Counted from the first letter of the stretch, positions 36,305 to 45,331 are shown. The stretch: 64,000 bases of DNA from Clostridia bacterium (GCA_017399405.1 JAFQCT010000006.1:1-64000); one strand, 5' to 3'. Program-made: numbers and translations. Notes: generated by a model from the sequence alone, not told the origin.

Positions 36305-38935
36305 TTGAGTATTACATTAACTATTGACGGAAAAAAGATAGAAGCACAAGAAGGCTCAACAATACTCAATGTTGCCACACAGAACGGAATAAAAATTCCT
36401 AATCTCTGTTATGATGGCAGAGTTGAACTCTACGGTGCTTGTGGACTTTGTACAGTTGAGGTGGAGGGTATTCCTAAACTTCTCCGTGCTTGTTCAACAA
36501 AGGTAAGTGACGGTATGGTTGTTCATACACAAACAGAAAGAGTAAGGGCGTCACGAAAAGTTGCTCTTGAACTTTTGCTTTCTGACCATACAGGTGACTG
36601 CGTTGCACCTTGTAGCAAGGCTTGTCCCGCGGGTACAGATTGCCAAGGCTATGTTGGTCTTATCGCAAACGGTGAATACACAGAAGCAGTTAAACTTATT
36701 AAAGAAAAATTGCCACTTCCTGCATCAATCGGTAGAATTTGCCCACATCCTTGTGAAAAACAATGCAGAAGACAGTATGTTGACGAACCAATTTCAATAG
36801 CATTTCTTAAAAGTTTTGTAGCTGATATGGACTTGTTAGGTGATACATATACACCAACTATCGAACCTGATACAAATAAAAAAGTTGCAGTTATTGGTGG
36901 TGGTCCTGCAGGTCTTACAGCAGCATACTTTCTTCGTAAGCAGGGACACAGCGTAACTGTATTTGAACAGATGCCGAAAATGGGCGGTATGCTCCGTTAC
37001 GGTATCCCTGAATACCGTCTTCCAAAAGCGGTACTTGATAAAGAAATTAAGCTTATCGAAGATATGGGTGTTATACTCAAAAATAATGTAAATATCGGTA
37101 AAGACATCACATTCGAAGAAATCGAGAAAGATTTTGATGCAACTCTTGTTGCAATCGGTGCTTGGAATAGTAGTAAAATGCGAGTTCAGGGTGAAGACCT
37201 CCGTGGTGTATGGGGTGGTATCGACTTCCTTCGTGAAGTTGCCCTTGGAAATAAACCTGAAATCGGTAAAAATGTTGCAGTCTGTGGTGGCGGTAATACA
37301 GCTATGGATGCTTGCCGTACCGCAGTTCGTCTCGGTGCTGAAAATGTCTATGTAATTTACCGAAGAACTAAAGACGAAATGCCTGCTGACCCTCAAGAAA
37401 TTCTTGAATCAGAAGAAGAGGGCGTAATTTACAAATATCTCACAAACCCTATTGAGTTTACAGGCGAAAACGGTAAACTCAACGGTGTAATCCTTCAAAA
37501 AATGATGTTGGGCGAGCCTGATGAAAGTGGCCGTCGCAGACCTGTTGCAATTGAGGGCGAAACAGAAGAAATCGCACTTGACTCTGTTATTATGGCAATC
37601 GGTCAATATCCGAATCTTACTGGCTTTGAAACACTTGAAGCGACTCGCAAAAACACAATTTCAGCAGACGAAAGTAGATTTACAACATCAATTGATGGAG
37701 TTTTTGCAGTAGGTGACGCTACAAACAAAGGTGCTGATATTGCCATCGCAGCAATCGGCGAGGCACAAAAAGCATCGGTTGTTATTGACAGATACTTAAA
37801 CGGTGAAACAGTAGGCTATAAAAAGCCATATTTCGTTGAGCGTGACAGTAAATCAATCGACTACTCAAATTTTGAAAAATCACCAAGAGCAAAAATGCCA
37901 CATATAGCACCTGCTGACAGAAAAACAAACTTCAAAGAAGTAAACTTTGGATTTTCTGAAGAAATGGCTAAAAAAGAGGCGAGTCGTTGCCTTGAATGCG
38001 GTTGCCATGATTACTTTGAATGTAAACTTATTTCTTATGCAAACGATTATGATGTAAAACCATCAAGATTTGCAGGGGAAAAACACAACAGAAATCAGGA
38101 AAATGCAAATGACCTTATCAGCAGAAATACAGACAAATGTATCCTTTGTGGACTTTGTGTAAGAGTCTGTGAAGAAGTTATGGGCAAATCTGCAATTGGT
38201 CTTATTAACCGTGGATTCAATACTCTTGTTGAGCCTGAACTTTCAAAACCACTTAAAGAAACTGCTTGTATTGCTTGCGGTCAGTGTGTTGCACTTTGTC
38301 CGACAGGTGCTTTACGCGAAAAAACAGCATTTACAAAGAGCGTACCTGTTAAAGAAAATTCAAAAATCAGTATTTGCACAAATTGTTCAAATCTCTGTTC
38401 AGTTGATTATCGTTTCATCGGTTCAACAGTTACAAGAGCGTTACCTATAAACAACGGTATTCTCTGTAAAGGCGGTCGTTTCAGCGTACTTGAAAATCAA
38501 AAGCAAACAACTGATTTCAATGCATTACTTAATGCTGATACAATCGTAATTAGCGGTAAAGTTTCAACAGAAACTGCATTTGTTCTTAAAAAATATGCAG
38601 AAGAAAATAAAAAGCAAATCTTCACAATTGCAAAAGAAACCGATGCAAACTACTATGCGATTTCAAAACTTAACATTCCACAGTATAACGGGGAATGTGA
38701 AAATGCAATAGAAACTTCCGCATATTGCGAAAACGGAACTTTCTTCGATAAATATGGTAATAAGAGAGAACAAAATGCAATCTTCAATGGTGAAAACCTT
38801 GCAGAGTATGTAAATAACAAACTTGAAACACCATATAGTGATATAACAGCCGAAGCAGAAAAAGCAGTAAATGCAATTTCAACCGGCAAAGTCACAAATG
38901 AAGAAATCATAAATGCAAGCAAACTTTTCAACTAA
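36305..38935 (+). CDS. StnC-like fusion: [2Fe-2S], GltD/NfnB-type FAD-NADP module, ferredoxin domains
   Basis: Four modules lie in 876 residues. A plant-type [2Fe-2S] domain has Cys35, 46, 49 and 63. A GltD/NfnB-like part follows, with an N-terminal Cys cluster (CVAPCSKACPAGTDC), FAD motif VIGGGPAGLTAAYFLRKQG (~195) and NAD(P) motif VCGGGNTAMDACRTAV (~325). Two [4Fe-4S] motifs come next, CILCGLCVRVCEE (~612) and CIACGQCVALCPTGAL (~655). The end (CTNCSNLC...GILCKGG, ~690-730) resembles the Fe-S start of NuoG/FdhA but has no molybdopterin domain after it. The start is TTG 36305 after GGAGGTG. This fits StnC of the Sporomusa-type NADH/NADP/ferredoxin transhydrogenase; the assignment rests on architecture alone. 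Confidence 0.82.
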   Translation: MSITLTIDGKKIEAQEGSTILNVATQNGIKIPNLCYDGRVELYGACGLCTVEVEGIPKLLRACSTKVSDGMVVHTQTERVRASRKVALELLLSDHTGDCVAPCSKACPAGTDCQGYVGLIANGEYTEAVKLIKEKLPLPASIGRICPHPCEKQCRRQYVDEPISIAFLKSFVADMDLLGDTYTPTIEPDTNKKVAVIGGGPAGLTAAYFLRKQGHSVTVFEQMPKMGGMLRYGIPEYRLPKAVLDKEIKLIEDMGVILKNNVNIGKDITFEEIEKDFDATLVAIGAWNSSKMRVQGEDLRGVWGGIDFLREVALGNKPEIGKNVAVCGGGNTAMDACRTAVRLGAENVYVIYRRTKDEMPADPQEILESEEEGVIYKYLTNPIEFTGENGKLNGVILQKMMLGEPDESGRRRPVAIEGETEEIALDSVIMAIGQYPNLTGFETLEATRKNTISADESRFTTSIDGVFAVGDATNKGADIAIAAIGEAQKASVVIDRYLNGETVGYKKPYFVERDSKSIDYSNFEKSPRAKMPHIAPADRKTNFKEVNFGFSEEMAKKEASRCLECGCHDYFECKLISYANDYDVKPSRFAGEKHNRNQENANDLISRNTDKCILCGLCVRVCEEVMGKSAIGLINRGFNTLVEPELSKPLKETACIACGQCVALCPTGALREKTAFTKSVPVKENSKISICTNCSNLCSVDYRFIGSTVTRALPINNGILCKGGRFSVLENQKQTTDFNALLNADTIVISGKVSTETAFVLKKYAEENKKQIFTIAKETDANYYAISKLNIPQYNGECENAIETSAYCENGTFFDKYGNKREQNAIFNGENLAEYVNNKLETPYSDITAEAEKAVNAISTGKVTNEEIINASKLFN

Positions 38936-38943
38936 TAAATAAT

Positions 38944-38976
38944 GTAGGGGACGATGTCTACATTGTCCCTTTTGTT
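38944..38976 (+). terminator. REP-like GTAG hairpin 6 acting as terminator
   Basis: GTAG is followed by GGGACGATG, TCTA and CATTGTCCC (38948-38969), then a T-rich tail. The stem equals that of 12151-12176 apart from one base that keeps a G-U pair. It ends the redox operon. Confidence 0.75.
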
Positions 38977-38981
38977 TTTTG

Positions 38982-39010
38982 TTGACAAATTTACCCTAAA
39001 ATGATATATT
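38982..39010 (+). promoter_or_regulatory. Promoter of the 39048 gene
   Basis: A consensus TTGACA (38982-38987) and TATATT (39005-39010) are separated by 17 bp. Confidence 0.7.
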
Positions 39011-39047
39011 CAAAGTAGTATATTTAATTTTTATGGGAGGGTGTTTT

Positions 39048-39974
39048 ATGAATGTAAAGAATAAAGCTAAATTTGTTTTATCTGTATTTTTAATTGTAAG
39101 TTCTATCTTGATTGTATCCGCTATTCTTTTTGTAGCCATTCTTTTCTTTGCACCTAGCCAAACAAAAGCTGATAAAAAACTTGATACAATTCAGTCTGAA
39201 GTTCAAGAATTACCATTGGCGATGAGATACTCCACATTGGTTGGAGAAGACCTTGAGTTAAATCTTGATAAAGTTCTTGAAAATAATGGATATAATTCAT
39301 ACACAGATGAATGCCTTTGTTTCTATGAAGATAAAGTGTATTTTGTTTTTTCTTATATGGATGATATTGATGAAAAAAGAGTGTGGAATATTGCATCTGT
39401 AAATTTTGACGGCACCAATTTTGAAATCGAATATAGCAATGCTTTTGATGGCTTTTATTACAATGAAGCCACAAATAAAAATAACTTAGAAAAAAGTGGT
39501 TATTTCAAAAATGGAGTAATTGTGTTAAATGATACTCAAAAAGTAGTTGAATATGATATTCTTTCTGCAAAAAGCACAGAATTTGTATTCGATGAGTATA
39601 ATTTCATTGAAAATGAAATAGATTATGAAATTGTTGATTATAATAAAATTACATTTACTAAAAACAATGTAGAAAAAACACTTACCCTTGAAGAATTGAA
39701 AAAGTCCAATGGTGCAATATCTGAAATTTGTGGTATTTATGATAAAAAAACTGTGTCTACAGAAACTGGACTTGAATATTTCTTCGATTCAGTTCAATTT
39801 GTTGATGGTAAAGTTTATTTATTGTGCAGAGTTTTAAATTTTGGAGGGCATACAACAGTAGTCGTTTTGGAATATGATTTCGAAACAAATAGTTGTAAGT
39901 ATGTGTGTTCAAAATTTATCAGTGATGTAATTAATGGTCATTATTATTTAGTTTCTTCAATGATTGATAATTAA
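39048..39974 (+). CDS. Membrane-anchored extracellular protein, unknown function
   Basis: One hydrophobic segment (about 8-38, FVLSVFLIVSSILIVSAILFVAIL) precedes ~270 residues that would be outside the cell. The extracellular part is beta-rich, with repeated short motifs (CFYEDKVYFVFSYMD, VDGKVYLLCRVLN) hinting at a propeller-like fold, but I recognise no family. ATG 39048 is preferred over ATG 39033, since GGGAGGGTG lies between them. It has its own promoter and terminator. Confidence 0.7.
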   Translation: MNVKNKAKFVLSVFLIVSSILIVSAILFVAILFFAPSQTKADKKLDTIQSEVQELPLAMRYSTLVGEDLELNLDKVLENNGYNSYTDECLCFYEDKVYFVFSYMDDIDEKRVWNIASVNFDGTNFEIEYSNAFDGFYYNEATNKNNLEKSGYFKNGVIVLNDTQKVVEYDILSAKSTEFVFDEYNFIENEIDYEIVDYNKITFTKNNVEKTLTLEELKKSNGAISEICGIYDKKTVSTETGLEYFFDSVQFVDGKVYLLCRVLNFGGHTTVVVLEYDFETNSCKYVCSKFISDVINGHYYLVSSMIDN

Positions 39975-39996
39975 AACTGTATATCTGACACCCCAA

Positions 39997-40024
39997 GCCG
40001 ATGAAATTCGATTTTCATCGGCTA
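39997..40024 (+). terminator. Intrinsic terminator
   Basis: AGCCGATGAAA (39997-40007) pairs with TTTCATCGGCT (40014-40024), followed by AATTTTG. Confidence 0.8.
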
Positions 40025-40061
40025 ATTTTGTAAATAATATGTAAATAAATAATCATTATCT

Positions 40062-40089
40062 TGCTAAAATTTTTCAAATATGCTATTAT
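40062..40089 (+). promoter_or_regulatory. Promoter of metF
   Basis: TTGCTA (40062-40067) and TATTAT (40084-40089) are 16 bp apart, just upstream of metF. No S-box or other riboswitch fits in the short leader. Confidence 0.5.
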
Positions 40090-40107
40090 AAATCAAGGTG
40101 AATGAAT

Positions 40108-40965
40108 ATGAGAATTACTGAAAAACTTATGGTAAAAGACCAATTGATTTCTTTTGAGGTTTTTCCTCCAAAAACTGACTCCGCATTTGATAGTATTGAA
40201 TGGTCTGTTCGTGAACTTGCTGCCTTTAACCCTGATTTTATGAGTGTTACATACGGTGCAGGTGGTGGCACAAGTCAATACACCACTAAAATTGCATCTT
40301 TAATCAAAAATCGTTTAGATACAACTGCACTTGCACACTTGACTTGTGCATCAACTCCAAAAGATAAAATTGACAGTATTCTTGATTCTCTAAAAGAAAA
40401 TCATATTGATAATATTCTCGCTATGCGTGGCGATATTCCAAAAGATTTTGTAAAGCCCGAAGGGGAATATTACACTTACGCAAGTGACTTGGTAACACAT
40501 ATCAAAGAATATGGATATTTTGATATTGGTGGTGCTTGTTACCCTGAGTGTCACCCTGAATGTGACAGTTTAGAAAAAGATATTGACCACCTTAAAATTA
40601 AAGTTGATTGTGGTGTAGATTTCCTCATAACACAACTTTTCTATGATAACGATATTTTCTATTCATTCCTTAATAAAGTCCGTAGTAAAGGCATTTATGC
40701 CCCTGTATTTGCAGGAATTATGCCAATTACCAATATTAAACAAGTTGATAGAATTATTGGCCTTTCAGGAACAAAACTTCCAAAAGAAGTGTCAGATTTT
40801 CTTGAAAAATACAAAGATAGTCCAGAAGATTTAGAAAAAGCAGGACTCGACTTTGCAATAAACCAAATTAACGATTTGTTATATAACGGTGTGAACGGTA
40901 TTCATATTTATACAATGAATAAACCGTATGTTGCAAGAACAGTACTAAAGGGGATTAACAGATAA
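40108..40965 (+). CDS. metF: Methylenetetrahydrofolate reductase
   Basis: MetF reduces methylene-THF to methyl-THF with FAD. ISFEVFPPKTD at the start, SVTYGAGGGTS, HLTCAS, NILAMRGDIPKD and DFLITQLFYDN are the family motifs of the TIM barrel. The end GIHIYTMNKPYVA is typical. The start is set at ATG 40108 because AAGGTGA (40095-40101) abuts the alternative ATG 40102. No MetV or acetogenesis genes are adjacent, so methionine or one-carbon synthesis is the likely role. Confidence 0.93.
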   Translation: MRITEKLMVKDQLISFEVFPPKTDSAFDSIEWSVRELAAFNPDFMSVTYGAGGGTSQYTTKIASLIKNRLDTTALAHLTCASTPKDKIDSILDSLKENHIDNILAMRGDIPKDFVKPEGEYYTYASDLVTHIKEYGYFDIGGACYPECHPECDSLEKDIDHLKIKVDCGVDFLITQLFYDNDIFYSFLNKVRSKGIYAPVFAGIMPITNIKQVDRIIGLSGTKLPKEVSDFLEKYKDSPEDLEKAGLDFAINQINDLLYNGVNGIHIYTMNKPYVARTVLKGINR

Positions 40966-40968
40966 TTT

Positions 40969-41814
40969 ATGTTCGGATATGTAACTGTTTATAAACCTGA
41001 ACTTAAAGTTAAAGAATACGAGGCATATAAAGGCGTTTATTGTACTCTTTGCAAAGAAATGGGCAAGGAATACGGTGTTCTTTCACGATTTCTTTTAAGT
41101 TATGACGGTGCATTTTATGTGCTCTATAAAATGGGTATGGCAAATGAAAATGTAACTGCTGAAAAATCTCGTTGTACATTTAACCCCTGCAAAAAATGTG
41201 CTAAAGTTACTTGCGAAAGTGATATTTATAAATTAGCGTCAACAATTACAGTAGTCCTTGCATATTTCAAACTTGTTGATAACCTTAAAGATGGCAAAGG
41301 CATTAAAAAACTGTTTTTATATCTACTGTTACCATATTTTTCGTTGCTTAAAAGAAAAGCATTAAAAAAATACCCTGATATTTTCGCTGAAATTGAAAAG
41401 GGTATGCAAGAGCAGTTTGAAATTGAGAAAGATAGTAATGCTTCTCTTGATAAATCGGCACACCCAACTGCAAAAATGTTAGGTTGGCTTTTTGCATACA
41501 ACGAGTGTGAAACTACAAAACAATCTGCATACGATTTTGGTTACCACTTAGGCAGAGTAGTTTATTTTCTTGATGCCTTTGATGACTATGAAAGCGATAT
41601 GAAAGAAAAATCTTTCAATCCATTCAAAAATAGTGAAAAATTTATTGATGTTGCAACAATGTCAATAAATATGTCAATGGGTGTGTTATCACAGATTTAT
41701 GAAGAACAAAATCTGAACCAATTCAGCCCTATAATCGAAAATGTTATATATGATGGTTTAAGTTATAGACAAGAACAAATAATAAAGAAGTACAGAGGTG
41801 ACAAAAGTGAATAA
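40969..41814 (+). CDS. DUF5685-like protein
   Basis: This 281-residue helical protein begins MFGYVTVYKPELKVKEYEAYKGVYCTLCKEMGKEYG, which I recall from clostridial DUF5685 proteins. Conserved cysteines (CTLC near 25-28 and CTFNPCKKCAKVTC around 68-81) could bind metal. DDYESDMKEKSFNPF is the other striking motif. The function is unknown. It lies 3 bp after metF and overlaps the J-like gene by 8 bp, so it is co-translated with a Cys-rich partner. Confidence 0.75.
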   Translation: MFGYVTVYKPELKVKEYEAYKGVYCTLCKEMGKEYGVLSRFLLSYDGAFYVLYKMGMANENVTAEKSRCTFNPCKKCAKVTCESDIYKLASTITVVLAYFKLVDNLKDGKGIKKLFLYLLLPYFSLLKRKALKKYPDIFAEIEKGMQEQFEIEKDSNASLDKSAHPTAKMLGWLFAYNECETTKQSAYDFGYHLGRVVYFLDAFDDYESDMKEKSFNPFKNSEKFIDVATMSINMSMGVLSQIYEEQNLNQFSPIIENVIYDGLSYRQEQIIKKYRGDKSE

Positions 41815-42412
41815 TCCTTATGAATATTTAGGTGTTGGCAGAAATGCAACTGAAAAAGATATTATGGACGCATACAGAAGAATAGCAGGTGAGATTAACA
41901 GCACACCAATGTCTGATGATGAAAGAACACACCGTATGGATGAACTTAATAACGCTTATGACACTATTCTTAACACCTTGCGTGGCACAACGAGTTATTC
42001 AAACAATAACTCATATAGTCAACAGACTAATTACAATAATAACTCACAGTTTTCAGATGTCCGTCAACAGATTAACTGTGGTCGAATTGACGATGCTGAA
42101 ATGATACTTGACGGAATACCAACAAATATGCGAAATGCGGAATGGCATTATCTTAAAGGTGTTATTCATCAGCGTCGCGGTTGGCTTAATGAGGCATATC
42201 GCTGTTATCAGACTGCTTGTTCAATGGACCCTCAGAATCGGGAATACGCAGCTGCATTCAATACTATGAATAATAACGCTAACGGTGGTTACAGAACAAC
42301 TCGCAGACAAAGTAGTTCAAATGGTTGTGACGGTTGTGATATTTGTTCAGGACTTCTTTGTGCTGATTGTTGTTGTGAGTGTTGCGGTGGGGATTTGATT
42401 CCGTGTTGTTAA
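41807..42412 (+). CDS. Degenerate J-domain/TPR protein with Cys-rich C-terminus
   Basis: Residues 1-~60 align with a DnaJ J-domain (NPYEYLGVGRNATEKDIMDAYRRIA...LNNAYDTIL), but the HPD tripeptide needed to stimulate Hsp70 is missing; INSTPMS stands there. An Asn/Ser/Gln-rich linker is followed by a TPR-like pair (~95-155) and a tail with 11 cysteines in about 29 residues. The start is GTG 41807 with GAGGTG upstream; GTG 41798 overlaps that RBS. It is probably a partner of the DUF5685-like protein, perhaps in metal handling or membrane recruitment. That is inference. Confidence 0.72.
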   Translation: MNNPYEYLGVGRNATEKDIMDAYRRIAGEINSTPMSDDERTHRMDELNNAYDTILNTLRGTTSYSNNNSYSQQTNYNNNSQFSDVRQQINCGRIDDAEMILDGIPTNMRNAEWHYLKGVIHQRRGWLNEAYRCYQTACSMDPQNREYAAAFNTMNNNANGGYRTTRRQSSSNGCDGCDICSGLLCADCCCECCGGDLIPCC

Positions 42413-42413
42413 T

Positions 42414-42959
42414 ATGAATAAGAAAAAGTTTAATTCATTTAAGGTAGCCTTTGGTGGTGTAATATCTGCATTGTCAATTGTGCTTATGTTTATGACAGGT
42501 GTTATTGCAACACTTACTTATGCAGTACCTGCAATTTGCGGTGCTTTGCTTATACTTATTGTTATTGAAATAAGCCCTAAATTTGCAAGTGCAGTATATG
42601 TTGCAGTTGCAATATTATCATTGTTAGTGGTTGCCGATAAAGAAGCGGCGGTTATGTACGCTATGTTTTTCGGGTATTATCCTATACTAAAAGGCTTTAT
42701 CGAGAAAAAACTCAACGGTGTTTATGCTTGGATTGTAAAATATGCAGTATTCAATGTTGCAGTTGTATCTGCATATTTTGTTGTGTCAAAAGTATTTATG
42801 ATTACATTTGAAGATATCGACTTTTTAGGCAAATTTGCATTACCGTTATTGTTGCTTATATGTAACATTGTATTTGCGGTTTACGATATCGCATTAACAA
42901 GACTTTTATCAGCCTATATTTATAATTGGAGAAAATACATTAAAAGGGTGTTTAAGTAG
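42414..42959 (+). CDS. Membrane protein resembling ECF transporter S components
   Basis: Five or so membrane segments fill 181 residues. The opening VAFGGVISALSIVLMFMTGVIATLTYAVPAICGALLIL and the internal DKEAAVMYAMFFGYYPILK are reminiscent of substrate-binding S subunits of energy-coupling factor transporters, but the ATPase and T subunits are not nearby. It starts one base after the J-like gene and sits before radC. I cannot name a substrate. Confidence 0.55.
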   Translation: MNKKKFNSFKVAFGGVISALSIVLMFMTGVIATLTYAVPAICGALLILIVIEISPKFASAVYVAVAILSLLVVADKEAAVMYAMFFGYYPILKGFIEKKLNGVYAWIVKYAVFNVAVVSAYFVVSKVFMITFEDIDFLGKFALPLLLLICNIVFAVYDIALTRLLSAYIYNWRKYIKRVFK

Positions 42960-42960
42960 G

Positions 42961-43758
42961 ATGCCAAGAAGAATTCCTGATATGTATGAAAAGAAAAATA
43001 GGGTTAAATATGATTTTGAAAGTGTTGCATTAAAAGACGCACCAAAACCGAGTAAAAAGAAAAAAGAAAATCCTCACATAGGTCACAGAAGTCGTGTCAG
43101 AGAGCGATTTCTTAAAGAAGGTCTTGAAAACTTTGCAGACCATAATGTACTTGAAATGCTTTTATTCTATGCAATCCCAAGAGGAGACACAAACAATGTC
43201 GCTCACGCGTTGATTGACAGATTCGGCTCATTATCCGCAGTTTTTGATGCAAGAATTGAAGATTTATGTCAGGTAGATGGTATTGGCGAAAGTAGTGCTA
43301 TTTTAATTAAAATGATGCCACAACTATTCAGAAAATATGAAACAGATAAACTCAAAGAACGAGATATGGTATTAAATAGTGCTGAACTTGTTGCAAAATA
43401 TGCGTCAAAGCATTTCAAAGGATATACAGAAGAACGATTGTACTTAATGTGCCTTGATTCAATGTGTAATTTGTTGTGTTTCAAAGAAATAAGTAATGGC
43501 AATATGAATCGCACACCTGTTGATTTAGGGCTTATTGCAAAAATTGCATTTGAAAATAAAGCAACAAGTCTTATACTTGTGCATAACCATCCGTCAGGAA
43601 TTATGGCACCGTCAAAAGCCGATGTGGATGTTACAACAAAAGTTGAACAAATGATACACGACCTTGGTATGCGACTCAGCGACCATATAATAATCGGTAA
43701 TGGTGACGACTACTTCTCATTCCGAAAAAGCGAAAAATATAAATATATTTTTGGATAA
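42961..43758 (+). CDS. radC: RadC/JAB-domain DNA-repair-associated protein
   Basis: The N-terminal helix-hairpin-helix region (RFGSLSAVFDARIEDLCQVDGIGESSAILI) precedes the JAB/MPN-like domain with the metal motif HNHPSGIMAPSKAD and the downstream DHIIIGNGDDYFSFR. RadC proteins are common, but their biochemical role is unsettled. Residues 1-40 are Lys-rich and extra. It ends at a strong terminator before the tRNA gene. Confidence 0.93.
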   Translation: MPRRIPDMYEKKNRVKYDFESVALKDAPKPSKKKKENPHIGHRSRVRERFLKEGLENFADHNVLEMLLFYAIPRGDTNNVAHALIDRFGSLSAVFDARIEDLCQVDGIGESSAILIKMMPQLFRKYETDKLKERDMVLNSAELVAKYASKHFKGYTEERLYLMCLDSMCNLLCFKEISNGNMNRTPVDLGLIAKIAFENKATSLILVHNHPSGIMAPSKADVDVTTKVEQMIHDLGMRLSDHIIIGNGDDYFSFRKSEKYKYIFG

Positions 43759-43761
43759 AAC

Positions 43762-43792
43762 AAAAGACCTTGAGAAATTCTCAAGGTCTTTT
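43762..43792. terminator. Bidirectional terminator between radC and tRNA-Leu
   Basis: AAAAGACCTTGA (43762-43773) pairs with TCAAGGTCTTTT (43781-43792). T-runs on both strands let it end both radC and the minus-strand tRNA, whose CCA end lies at 43793. Confidence 0.88.
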
Positions 43793-43879
43793 TGGTGCCG
43801 GTGACCGGGGTCGAACCGGTACGGTATCGCTACCACTGGATTTTGAGTCCAGCACGTCTGCCAATTCCATCACACCGGC
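43793..43879 (-). tRNA. tRNA-Leu, anticodon CAA
   Basis: Read on the minus strand, the acceptor stem is GCCGGTG/CACCGGC. The anticodon arm is CTGGA-CTCAAAA-TCCAG, giving CAA. A long class II variable arm follows, then the T arm ACCGG-TTCGACC-CCGGT and an encoded CCA end. UUG codons, which it reads, also serve as start codons for several genes here. Confidence 0.97.
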
Positions 43880-43896
43880 AAATATTCAACTGTGAT

Positions 43897-43925
43897 ATTA
43901 TATGAAATTATTTGCAAAATGTCAA
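43897..43925 (-). promoter_or_regulatory. Promoter of tRNA-Leu
   Basis: On the minus strand a perfect TTGACA (43925-43920) and a perfect TATAAT (43902-43897) are spaced by 17 bp, 17 bp before the tRNA 5' end. Confidence 0.88.
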
Positions 43926-43965
43926 TAGATATGAAGATTATTAACTAAAAAATATATGGTTAATA

Positions 43966-43994
43966 TTGCATTTTACAGTTTAATGTGTTAAAAT
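43966..43994 (+). promoter_or_regulatory. Promoter of the M28 peptidase gene
   Basis: TTGCAT (43966-43971) and TAAAAT (43989-43994) are separated by 17 bp. Confidence 0.55.
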
Positions 43995-44027
43995 TTTATT
44001 CATAAATATTGAAAAGGGGAGTCTTTT

Positions 44028-45242
44028 ATGGATTTAAGAAAGATTATTGACAAAAAGAACGAAGCTGCCCAGTTTATGATTGATGAAATCACTCATATCT
44101 GCACAAAGTTCGAAAAAAGAGCACCGGGTACTTACGGTGAACAACAGGCTTGTGAATATATGGCAGACCAGTTGAAAGAGTTAGGTTGTGATGAGGTTTA
44201 TGTTGACGAGTTCAAAGAAAATCCTGATTCATTCTATGGTTGGATTTACTTTACAATTACTTGCTGTTTCTTAGCATTCGCATCATATTTCTTTATGCCT
44301 GCACTTTCAATCGCATTTATTGTAATCGGTCTTACTCTTTGTGTATTACAGTTTGGCCTTTATAAAAAAACACTTGATAAATGCTTCAAAGAGTTAACAG
44401 GCCACAACGCAGCAGGTTTCAAAAAACCAACAGGTGAAGTAAAGAGAAGAATTATCTTCAACGGTCACCCTGATGCTACTTGGGAATGGCCTTTCAAATA
44501 CAAGTTTACATACCTTGGTTTTGATATTCATATGTGCCTTTGCATTGTTGGTGCACTCTATATGGTTGGCATTTCAATTGCAAAACTTGCAGGTGTTGAC
44601 GCTGCAATTGCTACAAAACTTGGTCTTGTTGGTCTTGTTTTCGTTCCTTTCTGGTTTGGTCTTTACTTTATGTGGAACAAAAAGAGAGTTGTTGACGGTG
44701 CCAACGACAACCTTTCAGGTTGCTATATAGGTATCGCAATTCTTAAAGCTCTTAAAGAAGAAGGCATCGAATTTGAAAATACAGAAATCGGTGTTGTTCT
44801 TACAGGTTCTGAAGAAGCAGGTCTTCGTGGTGCTAAAGCATGGTGTGAAGCACACGCTCACGAATTTAACGATGTTCCTACATTCGTTTATTCTTATGAC
44901 ACAATTACACAGCCTGAATATATGCAGGCAAACTATCGTGACCTTAATGCAACAGTTAAAGCTGATAAAGATGTTTCAGACCTTTATGTTGAGGCTTGCG
45001 AAGAACTTGGCATTAAGTGTGGTAAAGGTATGGTTCCACCACTTGGCGGTGCAACTGACTCAGCAGCTTTTGCACAGGCGGGTATGCGTTCAACAGGTAT
45101 TACAGCACTTAACCACGCTCTTCCTGATTTCTATCATACAAGACTTGACACTCCTGAAAAACTTAATAAAGGTTGTCTTGCAGATTGTTTCGCAGCAAGT
45201 GTTAAAGTTCTTGAAATGTTTGATAACGGCGCAAAACAGTAA
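44028..45242 (+). CDS. Membrane-embedded M28-family aminopeptidase
   Basis: The metal ligands of an M28 zinc peptidase are spread around an inserted membrane part. GHPDATWEW gives His/Asp, GANDNLSG the bridging Asp, TGSEEAGLRGA the catalytic Glu pair, SYDT a further Asp, and DFYHTRLDT the last His. Hydrophobic segments near 65-110 and 165-225 make about four helices inserted within the domain. AAAAGGGGAG precedes ATG 44028. The substrate is unknown; the gene is monocistronic. Confidence 0.83.
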   Translation: MDLRKIIDKKNEAAQFMIDEITHICTKFEKRAPGTYGEQQACEYMADQLKELGCDEVYVDEFKENPDSFYGWIYFTITCCFLAFASYFFMPALSIAFIVIGLTLCVLQFGLYKKTLDKCFKELTGHNAAGFKKPTGEVKRRIIFNGHPDATWEWPFKYKFTYLGFDIHMCLCIVGALYMVGISIAKLAGVDAAIATKLGLVGLVFVPFWFGLYFMWNKKRVVDGANDNLSGCYIGIAILKALKEEGIEFENTEIGVVLTGSEEAGLRGAKAWCEAHAHEFNDVPTFVYSYDTITQPEYMQANYRDLNATVKADKDVSDLYVEACEELGIKCGKGMVPPLGGATDSAAFAQAGMRSTGITALNHALPDFYHTRLDTPEKLNKGCLADCFAASVKVLEMFDNGAKQ

Positions 45243-45254
45243 TTTAATGATAAT

Positions 45255-45285
45255 AAAACTCTCCTATGAAAATAGGGGAGTTTTT
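45255..45285 (+). terminator. Intrinsic terminator
   Basis: AAAACTCTCCTAT (45255-45267), GAAA loop, ATAGGGGAGTTTTT (45272-45285), with one G-U pair. Confidence 0.9.
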
Positions 45286-45331
45286 ATATGCGTTTCTTGT
45301 GAATTTATGTTCATTTTTTGTTAAAATATCA

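Noticed and set aside
34068-38935. Reading the redox operon as an iron-only hydrogenase (HydABC/Hnd)
   Set aside because: The third protein has GltD/NfnB FAD-NADP motifs and no H-cluster cysteine motifs, so hydrogen turnover is not supported.
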